Assembly: GCA_946479985.1 (NCBI GenBank)
Contig: CAMLIF010000057.1
Coordinates: 1 to 24,693, forward strand
From: an uncultured Flavobacteriales bacterium
Lineage (GTDB): Bacteria; Bacteroidota; Bacteroidia; Flavobacteriales; Crocinitomicaceae
Direction: 5' to 3'
DNA: 24,693 bases
Shown: piece after piece, positions 22,756 through 24,693 of the stretch
Layout of the letters: every line of letters begins with the position of its first letter
Numbering within the stretch: the first letter of the stretch is position 1
The notes under the pieces: generated by a model
Told to the model about the DNA's origin: nothing
Seen by the model: only the letters and a program-made list of their open reading frames with translations
Databases searched by the model: none
Translations under genes and position numbers: made by a program

Positions 22756-23751
22756 TTAATATCGAATAAGTGTTCCGCCAATTGAAAATCCGGCTGACGT
22801 TCCAACTAAAAAACACGTTTGACCTCTTTCGATTGCTCCGACTTCAATTAATTCGTGTAATAGCAACGGAATAGATGCCGCAATGCAGTTTCCATATTGT
22901 TCCAAATTGGTTTTGTAACAGCCTTCCTTAAATTCAAACAGGCTTTTCACCAAATCTGTACCCGTTTTTGATGCCTGATGCGGGATAATTGCATCTACAT
23001 CCGTAAATCCAATTTCCAGGTTCCTGAAAAAATCGTCCATAAATCCGGGAACTTCCTTCTTCGTTAATTTCAACAATTGAATTCCGTTCATATCAAATGA
23101 ATGCAGATCTTCACTGTACGGGACTTCTTTAAAGAAATTCACGTTTCCTCCTCCACGGATAATTGTATGCTCCACACCTTGCGAATACGTCCTGAAGCTG
23201 CTTTTAATTACTCCTGATTTACCGGTTTCGTCATAAGAGACAATTACAGCAGCGGCACCGTCTCCAAAAAGGGTCAACATTTCCGGGCGTTTTGAATGCA
23301 ATCCTTTGCTGGCAATTTCGGAACTTACGATAACAATGTTTTTATATTGATCTCCGTCAAGATAGCGCGAAGCAATGTCGAATGCGTTTACAAAACTCAA
23401 ACAGGTTGTATCAACGTCCAGTGTTGCAATATTCAATTCCAGTCCGCCATCCAGCAGGCTTTTGATAATACTCGACCGACTTGGTAAAGGATAATCATAA
23501 GTGGCACTGGCAGAAATGATCAGATCAATTTCACTTAAATTCATTTTCGCTTTTGAAAGCGCATTTTCAATGGCCATTTTCGCCATGTAACCATTGGTTT
23601 CAAAGGTTACATGATGTCGGTTGGTTACACCTGAGAAGTTTTTGGACCAACCCGACAACAAGCCGTGTTTCTCTTCCAGTTCTTCAGAAGAGACAGCCGC
23701 AGGAAGATAACTTCCGCTTGCGATGATCTTAATTGGTCTTTGTACTTTCAT
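22756..23751 (-). CDS. FabH-like 3-oxoacyl-ACP synthase III family protein
   Basis: This 331-residue protein has its start at 23751 ([17 protein letters not shown]). A longer frame to 23829 exists but overlaps the ligase gene deeply. The thiolase-fold catalytic triad is complete: Cys117 (DVDTTCLSF), His258 (IIPHQASKTG) and Asn288 (YGNCIAAS). GDGAAAVIV (163-171) is a further hallmark. It condenses an acyl-CoA or acyl starter with an extender, or acts as an OleA-like or other head-forming enzyme. As it sits after a CoA-ligase-type gene and before a hydroxylase, it is more likely part of a special lipid or metabolite pathway than the housekeeping FabH. It overlaps the ligase gene by 23 bp. Confidence 0.9.
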   Translation of the reverse strand: MKVQRPIKIIASGSYLPAAVSSEELEEKHGLLSGWSKNFSGVTNRHHVTFETNGYMAKMAIENALSKAKMNLSEIDLIISASATYDYPLPSRSSIIKSLLDGGLELNIATLDVDTTCLSFVNAFDIASRYLDGDQYKNIVIVSSEIASKGLHSKRPEMLTLFGDGAAAVIVSYDETGKSGVIKSSFRTYSQGVEHTIIRGGGNVNFFKEVPYSEDLHSFDMNGIQLLKLTKKEVPGFMDDFFRNLEIGFTDVDAIIPHQASKTGTDLVKSLFEFKEGCYKTNLEQYGNCIAASIPLLLHELIEVGAIERGQTCFLVGTSAGFSIGGTLIRY

Positions 23752-24567
23752 TTTTGACTCTTCTTTTCTTATTTCCCAATTGAAATGGTGATTCTGCTGT
23801 ATGAAGAATCCGGAGATCTTCAATTCCATGAGATCTGAACAACTCGTAAAGGGCTTGTTTTACTGCATTTTTTACTTCCAAATCATTTGATTGAACATAC
23901 AATTCAGCAATTGTTTCGCTCTTCTGAATAAAGCTGTAATCAGTAATGTTTTCGTGAGCAAGCACAATTGTTCTCCTGATCAGATCAGGGAAAAAGCGCA
24001 CTTCTACTCCATTTTTATTGAAATAGTAAAGAATATCGTCGGATCTTCCCTCAATCTGTTCGATTCTCAGGAACGAACTACCACAACTACATTTTTCGTT
24101 CGATTCCAGAATAATATCGTTCAATTCATAACGAACAACAGGCTGTGTCTCACGAAAGAGATCAGTAATAATGGGATGAAAACGTTTTTTGTCATCGTCG
24201 ATATAGTTTTTCCCGATAATCAAAAAGTCTTCATTAAAATGAAGATTCCCTTCAGAACATGTTGTTGCCAGAAAGCCTTCTGTACATTGATAAACCTGGT
24301 GAATTTTCTGGTCAAAAACGCCTTCGAGATAATTTGAATCTTCCTGATTCAACACTTCTGCAACGGAAATAACCTTTTCAGGTTTGATATTCAGGGATCC
24401 CGATTCTATTTGATGAGCAAGTAAACAGAGCATAGAAGGCTGAGCCACAATAATTGTCGGGTTCAACTCATTCAATCGTTTTACATGATTATTCAAATCT
24501 TCAAACAGATCGAAAAAATGGAATTGAAGTAGTTTTGATTGGGTTGATTCATACAAATTGCTGTTCG
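23729..24567 (-). CDS. PaaK/F390-synthetase-like adenylate-forming ligase, 5' part missing
   Basis: About 279 C-terminal residues are present. The apparent TTG start at 24556 is not a true start: codons upstream (Asn-Ser-Asn before Leu-Tyr-Glu) fit the family, and the frame runs into the foreign high-GC stretch near 24567. Visible parts are [30 protein letters not shown] (the adenine/Gly loop region), [10 protein letters not shown], the CSCG cysteine pair and [15 protein letters not shown], which is the PaaK-type hinge. C-terminal lid follows. Family members are usually about 430 residues, so roughly a third is missing. They activate an acid as acyl-AMP and pass it to CoA or a carrier. It overlaps the FabH-like gene by 23 bp and would supply its starter. 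Confidence 0.85.
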
Positions 24568-24571
24568 GCTG
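24560..24571. other. Probable chimeric assembly junction
   Basis: To the left the sequence is AT-rich Bacteroidota coding DNA on the minus strand. From about 24568 it is about 70% GC and codes on the plus strand for a different enzyme. The change occurs within a few bases inside two incomplete coding regions, and no repeat, attachment site or insertion end is visible. An artificial join is the simplest reading. Confidence 0.8.
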
Positions 24572-24693
24572 CCGCTGCCGGGAGTGGAGGTGCGCATCGC
24601 GCCCGACGGAGAGATCCTGGGGCGGGGCGGCAATATCGCCAAGGGCTACTTCAAGAAGCCGGAGGCCACCGCGGAGGTCTTCCTCGCCGACGG
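24569..24693 (+). CDS. Fragment of a long-chain acyl-CoA synthetase from a high-GC genome
   Basis: This is 41 codons, open at both ends. It begins [20 protein letters not shown] and continues with [18 protein letters not shown]. This is the A8-preceding region of FadD/FadD15-type AMP-forming long-chain acyl-CoA synthetases, with the G-Y-[FY]-K-x-P-E-x-T motif. Codon third positions are nearly all G or C, unlike every other gene here. It suggests a myxobacterial, actinobacterial or proteobacterial source. It does not belong with the neighbouring ligase: different strand, different subfamily and different composition. Confidence 0.8.
   Translation, partial: MPLPGVEVRIAPDGEILGRGGNIAKGYFKKPEATAEVFLAD

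Noticed and set aside
23891..24337. 148-codon plus-strand frame opposite the ligase gene
   Set aside because: It has no family motifs, and the opposite strand carries conserved PaaK-type motifs, so it is a shadow.
24554..24556. TTG as the true start of the PaaK-like ligase
   Set aside because: The protein would lack about a third of the family length, and upstream codons Asn-Ser-Asn continue the expected family sequence before the foreign DNA begins.
24569..24693. Horizontal gene transfer of an acyl-CoA synthetase
   Set aside because: The break falls within a few bases in the middle of two unrelated coding regions with no mobile element end; a chimeric join is simpler.

Overview
The window comes from the chromosome of a Bacteroidota bacterium, probably of the order Flavobacteriales. 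A Fluviicola/Crocinitomicaceae-like organism is my guess, not something the sequence proves. The evidence is type IX secretion (T9SS) cargo domains of both sorting types, a PorP/SprF protein beside an OmpA/PD40 protein, start sites without clear Shine-Dalgarno sequences, and several copies of the Bacteroidota promoter (-7 box TAnnTTTG, -33 box TTTG/TTG). Base composition is moderately AT-rich throughout, except for the last ~125 bases. I see no rRNA, tRNA, CRISPR array, insertion sequence or prophage.

Layout. (1) 1-4613, + strand: the 3' part of a secreted adhesin with Ig-like modules and a T9SS type B C-terminus, then PorP/SprF, then a TPR/PD40/OmpA (PorE-like) protein. This is a cell-surface export and anchoring cassette. 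(2) 4638-4890: a degenerate array of 21-bp repeats. (3) 4944-6626, - strand: a secreted T9SS type A protein, whose promoter lies back to back with that of the next group. (4) 6718-10193, + strand: a TsaC/Sua5-type enzyme, a class I glutamine amidotransferase, a fused SpmA-SpmB membrane protein, an unrecognised protein with an exact 25-residue repeat, and a GNAT acetyltransferase. (5) 10244-14234: an unusual protein with a DETNPEW-GSD motif and a glycine-zipper segment, divergent from a four-gene operon (small Cys-containing protein, 7TM membrane protein, histidine kinase, NarL-type regulator). The 460-bp region between them holds a perfect 16-bp palindrome and promoter-like boxes for both sides. 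This is the best candidate in the window for an undescribed regulated system.

(6) 14253-19056, - strand: an Smr-domain protein and an M50 membrane protease (coupled TAATG, own near-leaderless promoter), a seven-bladed WD40 protein, phosphosulfolactate synthase, and a large TPR protein. A 34-bp perfect palindrome separates the last two. (7) 19191-20242, - strand: a DUF1361 membrane protein and DgkA-type kinase. (8) 20500-24567, - strand: a compact lipid or acyl-metabolite operon made of a PaaK/F390-type adenylate-forming ligase (5' end missing), a FabH-like ketosynthase, a sterol-desaturase-type di-iron hydroxylase and a membrane acyltransferase.

The final ~125 bases (from about 24568) are about 70% GC and encode, on the opposite strand, part of a long-chain acyl-CoA synthetase from a clearly different genome. 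The abrupt switch inside the ligase gene looks like a chimeric assembly or cloning join, so the ligase gene should be treated as cut artificially rather than as a natural pseudogene.
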